NCBI GenBank assembly: GCA_021234155.1
Contig: JAJEKV010000140.1
Location: 494,001 to 558,000, forward strand
Origin: Isoetes taiwanensis
Taxonomy: Eukaryota; Streptophyta; Lycopodiopsida; Isoetales; Isoetaceae
DNA: 64,000 nt
Direction: 5' to 3'
The translations under genes and the position numbers were made by a program. The notes beneath the pieces were generated by a model. The model had not been told where the DNA came from, did no database searches, and saw only the letters and a program-made list of their open reading frames with translations. Below, in pieces: positions 1 to 12,229 of the stretch (positions are counted from its first letter, which is position 1; each line of letters opens with the position of its first letter).

Positions 1-3000
1 AAATTGCAGTCTTACACTGATCAAACATGAAAGAACAGCATACTCAGTTTCTTGCTTATAGACTTCCATCAAAGAAAGCAGATCCTTAACAGGCAATTTA
101 CAAGCCTTGCATAGTGCATAGGTATCATCTAGTATGCCTGTCAGTGAAATATATTTTGTAAATTATGTCAAGAATATGTGAATGGAGAAAGCTAGCAGCT
201 CAAGGTAAATTCTTCACCTAAACGATCAGCAGCCTGTAAAAGAACCTGCCGCTATGGCAGATTTTAGTTTTGAGAAAAGGTGTTCATCGTAGTGGGACAC
301 GATAAAATCCTGTCTGTCCGACATTAATCTTTACCCACTGTTCTACATTTTCATCTATCAAATTTGGGATACAACAAATGACCCAAATTTTCCTGGACCA
401 ATGTACTGGCAGGACTAGCATAATTCCCACAGCAGAAGGTCACAGGTACAACCCACTCTCAGTGCCTGGGAGCCATTTGAGAGATACTGACTCTGCAAAA
501 TTAAAATCACCCATCAGGATCTAAAATAGCATTAAAAAGAAAAGATATGGCACCCTTACCTGCACTATATCCAGAGCATTTTCTTTAAATTGAACATAGA
601 CAACAGGGTACCCCTGCTGTTTAGTCCAAGAGTCCATTAGTTCCCTTATGGGCTGTCCAGACTCATGAGGATAAAACATCCCACAAATTTTCAGTTTTGG
701 CATTCTTGTAGGCATACTTTTTATATAAGAAGCTAGGCCTTTCTGCAGAGACGCATTGATTAGTCAGTTATATGATTTACAACCAAACCAATGCAAAAGT
801 TACCTATTATCACCTGAAAGACTTTAGGAGTCAAATAGTTCTCCAACATGCATTGTTGAAGCTCCTTTTTGTAGCTTATAGCATCAAAAATTTCACAATT
901 TCACGCACATGCCCAATATCGACCTTCAAAATGACTTAATCATTAGTGGTCTCCTGCTCTAACAGCCTAAAGAATTCTAGTATAAAGCCATGCACATTTT
1001 TATATAATACCATATACTTAGGCAAAGTGACTAACCTCTATGGGATGTGACTCAACCAATCCATCAAGTCTAAATGGGTCTGCAGTCAACTCATTGAACT
1101 GTGTCCACACATTCCATTCAGGAAATAAGTGATCAATCGCTAAATAGCTTACCTGAAATGTCCAAAATACCAGCAATATAAGATGCATCACGCAGGAAAT
1201 ATAAAGACCACAAGTTAGATAGTTCAACTGCAGATGTACATAAACTTTCTAAGGACAAAACTTTATCATTGATCTGGCAACATATGCAAATTTTACAACC
1301 ACACTAGTCAAGACTTTTGAACAGCAATCATCCCATCAAACTATGATCAAACAAAAACGGGTAACTTACCCATGTGGCAAACCCTTCATTCAGCCAAAGG
1401 TGAGTCCACCATTCCATTGTCAATGAGATTCCCAAACCATTGATGGGCCAACTCATGAGCGACAACTATGGCAATCTTAGAAGCAATATATGGGGAACAA
1501 AATATCACAATGAAGGTGAAATCAGCAATAACCATGGAGACAAAATTTCAAATTTCCCAAACTCATACCCTTTGTCTGTTAGCAGCTGCAGAATTTTTCT
1601 CATCGAAAAGCAATGCAGCCTCCCCATATGTGACCAGACCATAATTCTCCATAGCCCCAGCTGCAAAGTCTGGTATTGCCACCATATCTAACTTAGGAAG
1701 AGGATATCACGGTGCCAAAATACCTTCACCAAACAAATTGTTCCACATCAGATTCATTGAGGTTCATGGCAAAGCACATTAACACAGTGCAGCATTCCAG
1801 CATTACTTTTATCTTCATCTCCACTTTATAACAAACTTACTCAGCATAATAAGGAAGGGTGCGCAATGCCACGCCTAATGCAAATTTTCCTTGGTCAACT
1901 TTCCTGGATCACAATACACACGTACCTTGCTCCCTATAATATAAAGAAAGCCGTTAACGAGACAAATGCATACTTTTAGGAAGAAGTGTTTCAAGAACTT
2001 ACCATCTACCGTTGTACCTTCCACATAACCCAATTCTCCAACAACTATAGCAACTAAATAAGTTGACATAATTGGAGTTTCTTCAAATTGTATAGTTTTG
2101 ATTCCATTAGACACATTTTCCATCTGCACTGGCATATTTGACAGGACCCTTGCGATCAACAGGAGCATGCACAGTAATCTTGAACTTGGCCTAAAGGTGG
2201 TGACACAAAGACAAAATGTAATTCTTGAAAAGAAGTACATATAACAATTAAAAAGAGCTATGCACTAGGAAGTGCTTTCACCTACAATAAAATAAATATT
2301 AAGAGAAATAGTTAAACAAAACCTAGACTGTTTTAAAACAAGCACTCCAAGCTACCATGATATAGCACAACTAATGTACAAAAGCATCCATGCAACAGAG
2401 TGCATGCTAACTGTACACATACCTTGCGTGCAGGTTCATCCCAGCAAGGAAAACAACGCCGCGCATCTGCTGGCTCAAATTGTGTCACAGCCATATTCCG
2501 CTTCTCTTCACCTACTTGATAAGAACTTTACAAACATATCTCATACATTAAAATCTATTACATTCAATTGAGATAACAATGAACTCTCTACCTTCGATAG
2601 AAGCCCTTCATCTGATCATTAAGAACTCCCTCAAATTCTAGAAAAGAATGGCTGATCCAGCTTTCAAACTTTGCTCAAGCTTTAGAATTAGAAGCTCATT
2701 TTCCGCATCCAGGTGAACACTTGGCCATAGAACCTAAGAAGTTGGGATATTGAATGAATTAAAAAACAAGGAAAATATTTCCTTGTTATGGGTGCTTATT
2801 CTGTCCAGCTTTTCTTTTTGATAAACATCAGAAACAACCTAATCTTGACTTATGTACTCTCCACCATCATTTTACTGGCAAGAAATTATTGACAGTTTCA
2901 CTAGTAACAGCCTAATAACGTTGGTTCATATAATTGTTTATGATTTTACTATCAGTTTCCACCTTGTTTCAACTTTAAAAGACACGAGACTTGGATCCAG

Positions 3001-3799
3001 GAGGTTTATGAACAATGAACAATGTCAAACTATCCATAACCAAGAAGCCAATCTAACATGGAAACAAATTTTCCACGAACATGATCTGACTTTGTGGGCC
3101 TGTAAAACATCATAATTAAGAGATGCCATGTCCAAAACCGATTCCCAAGTTTGACAGCCAGATGGAATTAGAAAAAAAGGGATCAATCAATTCCTGCCTG
3201 CCCCCCCATTTCACAAAGCGAGACCAACATTTGTAGGTTGCTCAAATTATGGCAGAAGTTCCAAGCTGAGGGGAAATCAAACCAATCGCTGTGGATGGAG
3301 TGCATCATAAATTATATCCAGAATAAAACAGCCGCACCCTAAACAGATCAGGGAGCAAGTAGAGGACCCACACACATGGCAACATAAGAACTTGAAGCAT
3401 TGATCAAAAATAAGTGGCAGTATACACAAAAACACTCCAATGATTAAGCAAACTGATCGCCACAAATTTCTGGACAGTGTGGCACAACTACTCACTCATA
3501 CACAGTATTTTCTGGAAAGCTTGTTGCATCAGCAAGTAAATGGCACCTTCAAAAAGCAATAAAAAAAACTGAAGACAATTGACTACCTCGCGAGAGTCAT
3601 CAAAACGGACCCAAGCAGATTTGTCCGCTATTTTGAGATCTGCAGCGTTGAGAATTATTTCACTTGTTGGCTCAATAATGTCAACCTTGACCACCAGCTT
3701 TCCTTCAAAATGGCAGGTTTCAAGGTTCGGTTTAAGCTCAACGTCATAGCTCCGCGGAATAACTTCTGTGGGCAGTCTTGGCACCCTTCAGAACTGCAT
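1..3799 (-). pseudogene. APM1: Aminopeptidase M1 (M1 family zinc metallopeptidase) gene, degenerate; 3' end beyond window
   Basis: Intron-containing gene read leftwards. Exon 1 is 3587-3799 (PRLPTEVIPRSYDVELKPNL, then a GT donor). Later exons lie near 2592-2735 (EFEGVLNDQMKGFYRR), 2424-2530 ([20 protein letters not shown]), 2003-2190 (TPIMSTYLVAIVVGELGYVE), 1815-1935 (RVYCDPGK), 1560-1715 with the substrate-binding GAMEN motif (about 1643-1658), 1385-1490 with the zinc motif HELAH (about 1443-1460), 1035-1155 (LFPEWNVWTQF), 815-940, 560-745 (ELMDSWTKQQGYPVVYV), 240-500 (WVKINVGQTGFYRV) and 1-140. The family removes N-terminal residues from peptides. The plant APM1 protein acts at membranes and in the cytosol. 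The frame is broken repeatedly: a TGA at codon 4 (ATG at 3799, MQF-stop), a one-base loss after CDPG near 1905, an extra base just after HELAHQWFGNL, and a shift near 660. It is either a pseudogene or a gene with many consensus errors. Family identity is very secure; gene status is uncertain. Confidence 0.9.
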
Positions 3800-5939
3800 C
3801 ACCCTTTTCCTTTGCACCCATTTTTATTCTTACAACGAGGCAACCGCCAACGCTAATGCCGCTGCAACCCAATACCTGTTGATCATCAACCAACGCCCAA
3901 AAGCCCTAATCCACCAGAAAAATAACAATTGCCAAAACAGGTTTTTTGGATCAGTGCAAAATCCACATGGCACAGTGAAGAACTTTAACGCATAGAAATG
4001 TGCAGAAAATGAAGAGGAAAGAGTACAACACTCGCAGGTCCATATTCGATGAAAGGGAAGAAAATTGGGTAACTGGAATTGAAGCTCTGGGCCAATCAAA
4101 TCGACCTAAATGGTCAAAAGGCCATGTAGGGGATAAGTAATCGGCAAGGAAGGAGTGAAGAAGAGAACAATATAAAGAGGCTTGCTCTGCCAAAGTTGGA
4201 CATGCTAGATTTGGCCAGATTACAGGATCTCCATTTTGCCAAACTGACGTTTGGACAAGTCGTCTATTTTTAGAGACATGCTTTAGCTATCCCATAGGAT
4301 CAACTTTTTAATTTGTCCTGGATTTAAGATGTGAACTACAATGCTAGAAACCAAGCCCGGCATTGTTTGAGTTAGAAAAGCACCAAATTCAAGAACCTAA
4401 AATACTTCAATAAGCATGTCCTAAGAAATCTTTCAACCCCATATTCAAGTCTAATGAATGATTTACACGTCAGTATTGCTATGAGCCTCCACCAGAGTTC
4501 CTCTGACTTCGTCGTGCTTAGGCATAGTTCACCATCTTTTGGGTCCCAACAGGCATGGTCACACTCAAATTTTACACAACATCATGGTTGATGCATGGTG
4601 CACCTGACACCATTTGTCCCAATTTAAGATGCTAACTACAATGCTAGAAACCAAGCCCAGCATTGCTTGGTTACAAAGCACCAAATTCAAGAACCTAAAA
4701 TACTTCAATAAGAAGTAGTTCCACAGCATGTCCTAAGAAACCTTTCAACCCCATGGCCTAGTCAAGTCTAATGAATGATTTGCATGTCAGTATTGCTATG
4801 AGCCTTGACCGAGTTCCTCCTGACTTCTGTCCTGCTTTAGGCATAGTTCACCATCTTTTGGGTCCCAAATGTGCATGCTCACACTCAAATTTTACACATA
4901 ACATCATGGTTGATGCATGGTGCACGACAACAAGGCTCTAAACATAAGTTTCCCTTCGTCCAAGACCGGTTTTGAACCCATCAACTTGCAATGCATGTTA
5001 GGCTCCTTGTCCGTGTTTCAAGGCGAGTTGAATGGAAAACCCCACAAGGTAACATTTGGAGCATCTGGCATGCATGGTAGCCCCAAGATGCCATGCGCCT
5101 TAAGCCCAAGTGTTAAATAATAACTTTGCAATATTAATTCAATGATATATATAGCTAGAGTTTGCAGTGCACCAATGCTTTTGAATGATATCGAAATGAA
5201 CCATTGAATTTTGATATAAAAATACATTGTAGCAATGGTTATGACTCGAACGTTGCAGCAAGTTTGACTATATTTCAATGGCTACAACCCAAGCCCTAAT
5301 CTGACAATTAGGCTCTCAAAAATCATCAAAAAACTTCGAAATTCATCTATACATATGTTTAATCTATCGGCAGCATAAGTAGAGCTCATGGCTGACTGTC
5401 TAGGAGTCTGTTTTCGGTTAACGCAGTGTTATCATGTTTGAATAAGTTCTGCCTCCAAACATTTAGCCTAAACGTCCTCATAAAGTTCATGCAAACTTAT
5501 CCATTCAATATTTCAACATTTTACCACTTGCAATATATGTGGACATTTAACCATTGTGAACAAGATAAAATATTCACTAGGCAACTTTTCTCGTGATCAT
5601 GATTACTATAACCATCTCAAATGCAGGACATTTAAGAAGAGTATAGCTTTTAAGTCTTCAATAACACATGAATCGCAACATGCACATAATTTAAACTTCG
5701 GGCAATTGCATTTGCTCCCATCTACTTGTCTCAATCCAGTAGCTTGTGGAAACCTCAATGCGAATTGATGAAATAGCTACAAGTTTTTTCTTGGACAAGG
5801 AAGAAGCTGATGGTCCTAGTGCCAAAGTGGGATTCATATGTGCATAATAATGACCAGTTTTAACTTGGGCTAAGGTAACTGCATCCCATATCTTTTTGAT
5901 AAAAACGCCATCGATATTGTTGCAAAAGCTCGGTGCAAA
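3800..5939. other. 5' flank of the aminopeptidase gene and duplicated noncoding spacer
   Basis: No gene is recognised. It holds the upstream flank of the aminopeptidase exon 1, then a spacer. The spacer sequence from about 4190 recurs at 16846 and 18799, and in part at 10014. Short ORFs here are not conserved in frame between copies. A promoter for the aminopeptidase gene would lie just right of 3799 on the minus strand, but I see no decisive element. Confidence 0.6.
4321..4920. repeat. 300 bp direct tandem duplication
   Basis: Two units of about 300 bp, 4321-4620 and 4621-4920. Both begin with a TTTAAGATG word followed by ctacaatgctagaaaccaag, and both end near gatgcatggtgcac. The related blocks at 16978 and 18952 have one unit each, so this doubling is private to copy 1 or was lost elsewhere. 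Confidence 0.8.
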
Positions 5940-6602
5940 CACACTTTGAGGGCTTTTTTAGGCCTTCTTCATACGAATTTTTGAATGCTTTTACGGCTTT
6001 TCGATGCTTTGTAGATGGATTAAAGACTTTAATCTTGCTTCTAATCTTCAAAAACTTGTTGAAAAACGACTCCCCTAGCGTCTATATTATAGGGAATGAT
6101 TTTTGCTCTGCCATTCCAAGATTGGCGAAAAGACCCGCTTTCGGTTGTCGCCGGTTCGGGGCCCTCCCAATGTGCGCAATGCATCGCGAAAACCATCCCC
6201 TATACAACTTACTACTAGGAATGGAAGATAGAATATAGAAGCCAAAATGCCAAGCAAGAAAATGGATGCAACTCCCATGCAACTTCCTCGATGTCTAAGA
6301 TGAGTATTGATGGTATACAACCTTTTTTCTATCTCTATATTTTTTGCATCTATCTATGGCTATGGCTTTAGGGCTTTTAGATCGTAGCATATTGTATGGC
6401 GGCAATGTCGATCTTTCGGTTCCAAATACGATTATTTTGGGCCAGGGTTGAAGGGCTGCTCATGTGTTAAAACAAAGCATCTGTCAGCGATGCAAACCCG
6501 GTTGATCAACTTCGCGGTGGTTTGTCTATGATGAATGCGTGCCCGATCCGCATATAAGACTTCAAAGAGGAGAAAGAAAAAAAGGTGTGCTTGATCCATT
6601 GC
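5940..6602. other. Conserved block upstream of LINE (copy 1)
   Basis: No gene is recognised. It starts with a short remnant of the ATTTTTGAA-type minisatellite. It continues with a block shared with 11580-12229 and 20775-21418 (for example ggaatgatttttgctatgcc, and cttcctcgatgtctaagatg). Its fixed position ahead of all three LINE copies suggests it is LINE 5' sequence or part of the duplicated module. Confidence 0.5.
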
Positions 6603-8870
6603 TTTCTAAATTAATATTGTTAGTTGGAATGTAAAAGGTCTTAAGTCCTCCCCTACCAAAAGGACCAGAGCTATACATGTAGTCAGAAATTTAGCTCCAC
6701 AAATCCTTTGTTTGCAAGAGCATAAATGCCACAGAGGCGTGGGTGGTTTGTTAAAACCTCGTGGGTCATCAACATGTTGGCCTAACAAGTGTGTCTAGTA
6801 GGTCCCGAGGAGGTACTTTCATCTTGTGGTCTTTAGACACTAGGATAATCTTCACGGCCTAAAGATAAATGGGGCATGGTCGGTGATCAAGGGAAGCAAG
6901 ATGCACATGAGTGGAGCATTGTTAACATCTATGCCTCTAATGTGCCTAGGTAGAGAGTCAGTATGTGGACCTCTTTGAGAAATAAAATGAAAAAGTGGGG
7001 GGAGAATGTTGTGTGGCTGCTTCTTGAAGATTTCAATATGGTTTAGGAGGCAGCTGATACGCTTGATGGCGGTGTAATAGTTTCAGGTTTTGAGAAAGAG
7101 CAATGGGACAGACTCCTATTTGAGCATGGTTTTCTAGAGATTCCTCGGCGTCGCGAGGCTTCACACCGTGAGTGGCTCTTCGTGAAACACGGGTAGAAAC
7201 ACGGTAGCGGCTAGACATAAACAAAGCTATGCATACGGGCATCGCGTGCCACTTGTTTCACGGCATCTTCCCGCAAAAATTACGTGGCTTCAAACTATAT
7301 CCGATCACCACCCTCAAATAATCGGGTATAATGTTTTGCCTACGTAGAAAGACAGCCTTCAAGCTCAACACTTAGTATCTCAAGGATGAAAGCTTTTTTG
7401 ACAACGGCAAATAGGTTTAGGAGTCTACTCCATCTTCTACGAGTCCCATGAGAACGTTGGTTTTTGCTCTTGCCAACATCAAGTCTTTTCTTGAAGCAAT
7501 GGGGTCGTGAGCTCTCCCAATGGGAAAGGGCTCACGGGGCTTAAAATATGATGAGCTAGAGCAGCTTAGGACTCTAGGTTTGAATTTTGCATGAAGTAGA
7601 GCTTGTAAGACACATTCGGGGAACTAGAGAAGCAAGATGCAAGGGCCAAGTTGAAAAACAGGACTTGCTTGGCTCAAAAGTTGGTGGCAATATTTGAAGG
7701 CCTTTTCTGACTGACTTCGTTTGAGGCGTCGGAGTGCCTCCCTATCTTCTCTCTTCGAGGTGAGAATGGTAATCTCATCTCCATTCTAGAGCGATTGAGC
7801 GAGTTCTAATGAAGTGCAAGACATTGTACTATCGAAAGTCGTCCAGATAATTTCTTTAGCCCAAAGAATCTAAACTAAAAGCTCCTCCCATCATCCAAGA
7901 CCTAAAAAGCGATTACTCCTTATGGCGGTAGACAAATGTCCAGCTATGGATGGTATCCCAAAGAAGTTTTTGAGTATCCGGGACCGGTCATCGAAGTTGC
8001 TCTAGCACCCATATCGGGATATGTTACGGTCATAATGACTAGATAGGATTCTCAACACACGTATCATCACCCCAATATCAAAGGTTAAAAGAGCCTAGGA
8101 CGATTTCAGATTTGTGATCCATTGCCTTGCTATCGTAAGCCTATAAGATTATAATGAAGGCATATCTTTGAGCGATTAAAGGTGATTCGGGAGTAACGAA
8201 AACGAGCAAATCGGTCAAAGTAGCATGGAAGAAGTGTGTGCCCTCTAAGAGCGATGGTGGCCTTGATATGATGGACTTACCGCTCCATAGCAAGGTATTA
8301 ATCTCAAAGTTCATATGGAGAATTCTCTTCGGTCAGACGCAGTCATGTGGCATGTGGTTGCTTGTCCGGGCTTTACAAACACTCTTCTACTTTAAATAAA
8401 GTCTTCCCCTCGGTCCCTTGTCTACCTTAGGCTCTCTTCTATCCCTTGAAGCCATCTCCCCATGCTTCTACTTTCCTTCTGGGAGTTCTCAAAGCTTGGA
8501 AAGATGTCAGCTCATTGCTTACTTTGCATCCTCACAGTTGGTCCCGAACCTCCTCTCCCTTTCTGTGGGTATCGTTGCAGCAATTACCTGACTCAACTCA
8601 TTTAGCCTCCATGATCCACCCAAAGACTCAGCACATGTGGCATTCTGTAGGCATAATCCACCTTGAGGCTTGGTATTCCAATGGGTGTCTTCGCTCATGG
8701 CAGGAGTTTAGGGACACTTACACGGATTGACACTGACTAGATTTCTATATATGGGAGGAGGTTGCGGATAAAAATTTCAAATGCTACCGGTTAAGACAAA
8801 AATGGTTCACAGAGTAGTAACAAGCCCTAAAGAGAAATGGAGTTTTAAGTTTGTGGTTTGAGTTTGTGTA
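6603..8870 (+). mobile_element. LINE (non-LTR retrotransposon) copy 1, heavily degraded
   Basis: Plus-strand remnant of an endonuclease plus reverse-transcriptase LINE, aligned by eye to the better copy at 21419. The first codons (NIVSWNVKGLK, normally the start of the APE-type endonuclease) are at 6611, but the start ATG reads TTA here. The SDHHP-type endonuclease end, the LKVG segment and the RT start are recognisable only as scattered words with many frameshifts. The middle of the RT is deleted: sequence equal to 22900-23800 of copy 3 is largely missing near 8160-8210. The C-terminal zf-RVT-like tail (WQEFRDTY) is at about 8698. It is non-functional and the most damaged of the three copies. 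Confidence 0.8.
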
Positions 8871-9010
8871 GTTTGTTTGTTTAACGTGGAGTTTCAGTTT
8901 GAGTTTGTAGCTTGAGTTTGAGTTTGTGTAGTAACAAGCCACAAAGAGAATTGGAGTTTGAGTTTGTGGAGTTCGAGTTTGTGTAGTTAGTTAGTTTGTT
9001 TGTTGTTCTT
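8840..9010 (+). repeat. (GTTTGA)n array, copy 1
   Basis: Irregular hexamer array of GTTTGA/GTTTGT units joined to the LINE 3' end. The same array follows the LINE at 14861 and 26510, so it belongs to the duplicated module or to the LINE 3' tail. Confidence 0.85.
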
Positions 9011-9069
9011 TTTGGAGTTCGTTTTCTTAAGGACACTTTTTTAAGGACCTCTCTGAGGACTTAGTCCGA

Positions 9070-9360
9070 TCTTTGCAAAGTCCCTCAACGGCGATGCGGG
9101 AAGCGCCCCCACCTCATTCATCCTCACTGCTCGAGGGGAAGCACCCCCACCTCATTCATCCTCACTACTCGAGGAAAAGCACCCCACCTCACTCATCGAC
9201 CTCACTCTTGAGGGGAAGTGCCCCACGTCACTCATTGCTCATCAGCCTCACTCCTCGACCTCACTCGAGGGGAAGCGCACCACCTCACTCATTGCTCACG
9301 CCTCACTCTCGAGGGGGAAGCGCCCCCATCTCACTACCTCATTCACTCACTTTCCTTTGT
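9070..9360 (+). repeat. GC-rich CTCACTC/CTCGAGG minisatellite, copy 1
   Basis: Imperfect tandem units of roughly 35-45 bp built from cctcactcatcc, ctcgaggggaagcgcccc and similar words. The array is repeated at 15140-15410 and 26770-27005. Open frames across it are Ser/His/Pro-rich by-products of the repeat. Confidence 0.85.
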
Positions 9361-9455
9361 CTTTTAGTTGTTGTTGTTTGGGGGTTTATGCATGGTACCA
9401 TTTTGTATATATTTTCAACAGATTATATATACTGTAAGCACCTCCATATCATGGG

Positions 9456-10013
9456 ATGTACTTACCATCTACCGTTGTACCTTCCACATAACCCAATTCT
9501 CCAACTATAGCAACTAAATAAGTTGACATATAATGGAGTGTCTTCAAATTGTATAGTTTTGATTCCATTAGACACATTTTCCATCTGCAAGACTGCATAT
9601 TTGATGTGACCACGCGATCAACATGAGCATGCACAATAATCTTGAACTTGGCCTAAAGGTGGTGACACAAAGACAAATGTAATTCTTGAAAAAGAAGTAC
9701 ATATAACAATTAAAAGGGCTATGCAACCGGGAAGTGCTTTCACCTACAATGAAATAAATATTAAGAGAAATAATTAAACAAAACCTAGACTGCTTTAAAA
9801 CAAGCACTCCAAGCTACCATGATATAGCACAACTAATGTACAAAAACATCCATGCAACACGCTGCATGCTAATCCAGACATACCTTGCGTGCGTGTTCAT
9901 CTCGAAGAACGAAAACAATGTCACAAGACTGCTCGGCTCAAATTGTGTCACAAACCACCTACTTGATAAGAACTTTACAAACATATCTCATACATTAAAA
10001 TCTATTACATTCA
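9456..10013 (-). pseudogene. Aminopeptidase M1 fragment, module copy 2
   Basis: Holds the STYLVAI exon (minus, about 9462-9655, IMSTYLVAIVGELGYVEGTT with one Val missing) and a damaged version of the RCFPCWDEP exon (about 9885-9965), with the intron between them. Exons 1 and 2 are deleted. There is no catalytic part, so it is a duplicated fragment rather than a gene. Confidence 0.85.
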
Positions 10014-10260
10014 TGTTTGAATAAGTTTTGGCTCCAAACATTTCGCCTAAACGTCCTCATAAAATTCATGCGAACTTATCCATTCAATATTTCAACATTT
10101 TACCACTTGCAAATATATGTGGACCTTTAACCATTGTGAACAAGATAAAATATTCACTAGGCATCTTCTCTCGTGATCATGATTATTATAACCATCTCAA
10201 ATGCACGGGACATTTAAGAAGAGTATAGCTTTTAGCCTTCAATAACACATGGCGGCAATA

Positions 10261-10805
10261 GAGGAAAAATGAGATCACATTTTGTCCCATTAAGGGATGC
10301 TTAAAATGCCATGTCAGCTTTTTAAACTGTCCAATAAGAGAAGAGCTCCAGTATATCTCATTCCAGTATTATGTGGCAGCCTGTAATTAATGTAGCTGCA
10401 ACTAACTTCTGTAGTATCATTTTTTCATTATAACTTTTGATCCAGAACTCCGATTCAAAAACTTTTTGTAGCAATGGGTTCGTCTTCACAAGATCTATCT
10501 AGTGATAACCATTCATACATCTTTTACGATATAAATATATAAGAAATAAGCAAAAATCATATTTTTTAAAGGTTAATGCATATGACCATATTGAAATCCA
10601 TCATAACCATATATCATTGGAAGGATCTTTTCATTCCTCGCATCTAATGCAACAAACGCCTTAACATTTTGACAAGTGGATCAAAAGTTATGGGGGAAAA
10701 ACAACAGCAATGAAGTTGTTGGTGCTGCATTAATTGCAGTTAATAGAGGGTAGCCATTCCATTGGAGGATTCTTATGGGGATGAAATGAGATCTCAAATT
10801 TCCTC
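10261..10805. mobile_element. 545 bp inverted-repeat (MITE-like) element
   Basis: Present only in module copy 2, between sequence matching aataacacatg and cttcttgtggcaatt of the other copies. Its ends are imperfect inverted repeats: left gaggaaaaatgagatcacat, and the reverse complement of the right end gaggaaatttgagatctcat. Both ends abut TA, suggesting a TA target duplication. A little host sequence left of the insertion is missing. It has no coding capacity. Superfamily is unassigned. Confidence 0.65.
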
Positions 10806-11341
10806 TAATATTGCTTCTTGTGGCAATTCGCGCTTCTCCCATCTACTTGTCTCAATCCGTAGCTTTGTGGAATCTGCGCGAATTGATGCAATAGCTACAA
10901 GCTTTTCTGGACAAAGAAGCAAGCAAATATGTTGTTGGTCCTAGTGCCAAAGTGGGATTCATATGTGCATAATAATGGCCAGTTTTAACTTGGGCTAAGG
11001 TAACTGCATCCCTTCGAGATATTGTTGCAAAAGCTCGGGATCAAAACTAAGAAGCACTATGTAGTGTTCTGGTTGCACAGACCAGTGGGGAAACCATGCA
11101 TTACAATGCTCTTTCCAACATCGTTTCAAATGCTAAGGACACTTAGCCATGGCAAGTGCGAGAAGAGGATACCTATCATCATCCATGTGATGCATCTTGC
11201 TGATATAGTGGATATGGCGGTTCATGGCAAATTGTTTGAAGATACCATTTTTGAACTGCAAACTTTAGTTTTTGCTAGATCTTTAATAAACACATCAAAT
11301 ATTTGATTGTGAGAAAGAAGGCCGGCAGAAGAAAGGGGCTT

Positions 11342-11660
11342 TTTGCCTGGATCGGAGCTCTACAGATGAATTTTTGAACGTTTTTGGCCATTCTTGAAGT
11401 ATGGAAGAAAGATTTTGAATGCTTTTACATCTTCTTGATATGGATTTTTGAAGGACTACGAATTTTTGAAGGCGCTTGAGCATTCCTGAAGCATTGTCAA
11501 ATAGATTTTGAGCCTTCTTGATATGGTTTTTGAAGGTCTACAGATTTTTGAAGATTTGAGCCTTCCTGTGCAAACACATTTTGAGGGCTTTTAGGCCTTC
11601 TTCATACGAATTTTTGAATGCTTTTAAGCTTTTCTGATGCCCTGCAGATAGATTAGATGC
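11342..11660. repeat. ATTTTTGAA-type minisatellite
   Basis: Degenerate tandem units of about 50 bp around the words gaatttttgaa, cttcttgatatgg and gagccttcctg. Related arrays lie at 18590-18798 and 20569-20860, with a stub at 5940-6010. The array sits between the spacer and the LINE in each module. Confidence 0.7.
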
Positions 11661-12229
11661 TCTAATCTTGCTTCTAATCTTCAAAAACTTGTTGAAAATG
11701 ACTCCCCTGTTTCTATATTGTAGGGGAATGATTTTTGCTATGCCATTCCAAATAATAAGCGAAGACCCGGATTCCCACGCATGTCGGTTCTTGGGTCCCT
11801 CTTGATGTGCCAGACTGCATCGCAAAAACCATTCCCCTATACAACTTACTACCTAGGAATGGAAGATAGAATATAGAATCCAAAATGCTAAGCAAGAAAA
11901 TGGATGCAACTTCCTCGATGTCTAAGATGAGTATTGATGGTATACAACCTTTTTTCCTATCTCTAGATTTTTGCATCTGGCTATGGCTATAGCTTTAGGG
12001 CTTTTAGATAGTAGCATAGTCTATGGCAGCACGTCAGATCTTTCAGCTCCAAATACAGTACATCTGGGACGTTCGAAGAGCTGCTCATATGTTAAAACAA
12101 AAATCTGTAGCGATGCAACCAGTTGATCAACTCGCGCAGTGGTTGTTTATGATGGTGCGTTCCCATCTGCGTATAAGACTTCAGAGAGGAGAAAAGAAAA
12201 AAAGATGTGCTTGATCCATTGCTTTCTAA

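Larger units (their letters stand above)
1999..9450. repeat. Segmental duplication, copy 1
   Basis: Directly repeated module, first copy. It opens at the splice donor of the STYLVAI exon of the aminopeptidase gene (cttaccatctaccgttg). It then runs through the 5' exons and flank, a spacer, a LINE, a GTTTGA array and a GC-rich CTCACTC array. The same order recurs at 9451 and 15512. This copy keeps exon 1 of the aminopeptidase gene, which both other copies lack. Confidence 0.85.

Noticed and set aside
3768-4193. Short frames on both strands upstream of aminopeptidase exon 1
   Set aside because: Not preserved between module copies and no protein-like motif.
9070-9360. GC-rich repeats considered as a CRISPR array
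   Set aside because: Units vary in length and sequence, spacers are not unique, and the context is a plant genome.
9070-9510. 145-codon plus-strand frame over the GC-rich array, and similar frames at 15133-15498 and 26755-27235
   Set aside because: Ser/His/Pro-rich translation of a minisatellite. Frames differ between the three copies.
11022-11306. 94-codon plus-strand frame in module copy 2, with a relative at 20264
   Set aside because: The similarity follows from DNA duplication. It is open at different lengths, has no domain, and the third copy (18300) is interrupted.
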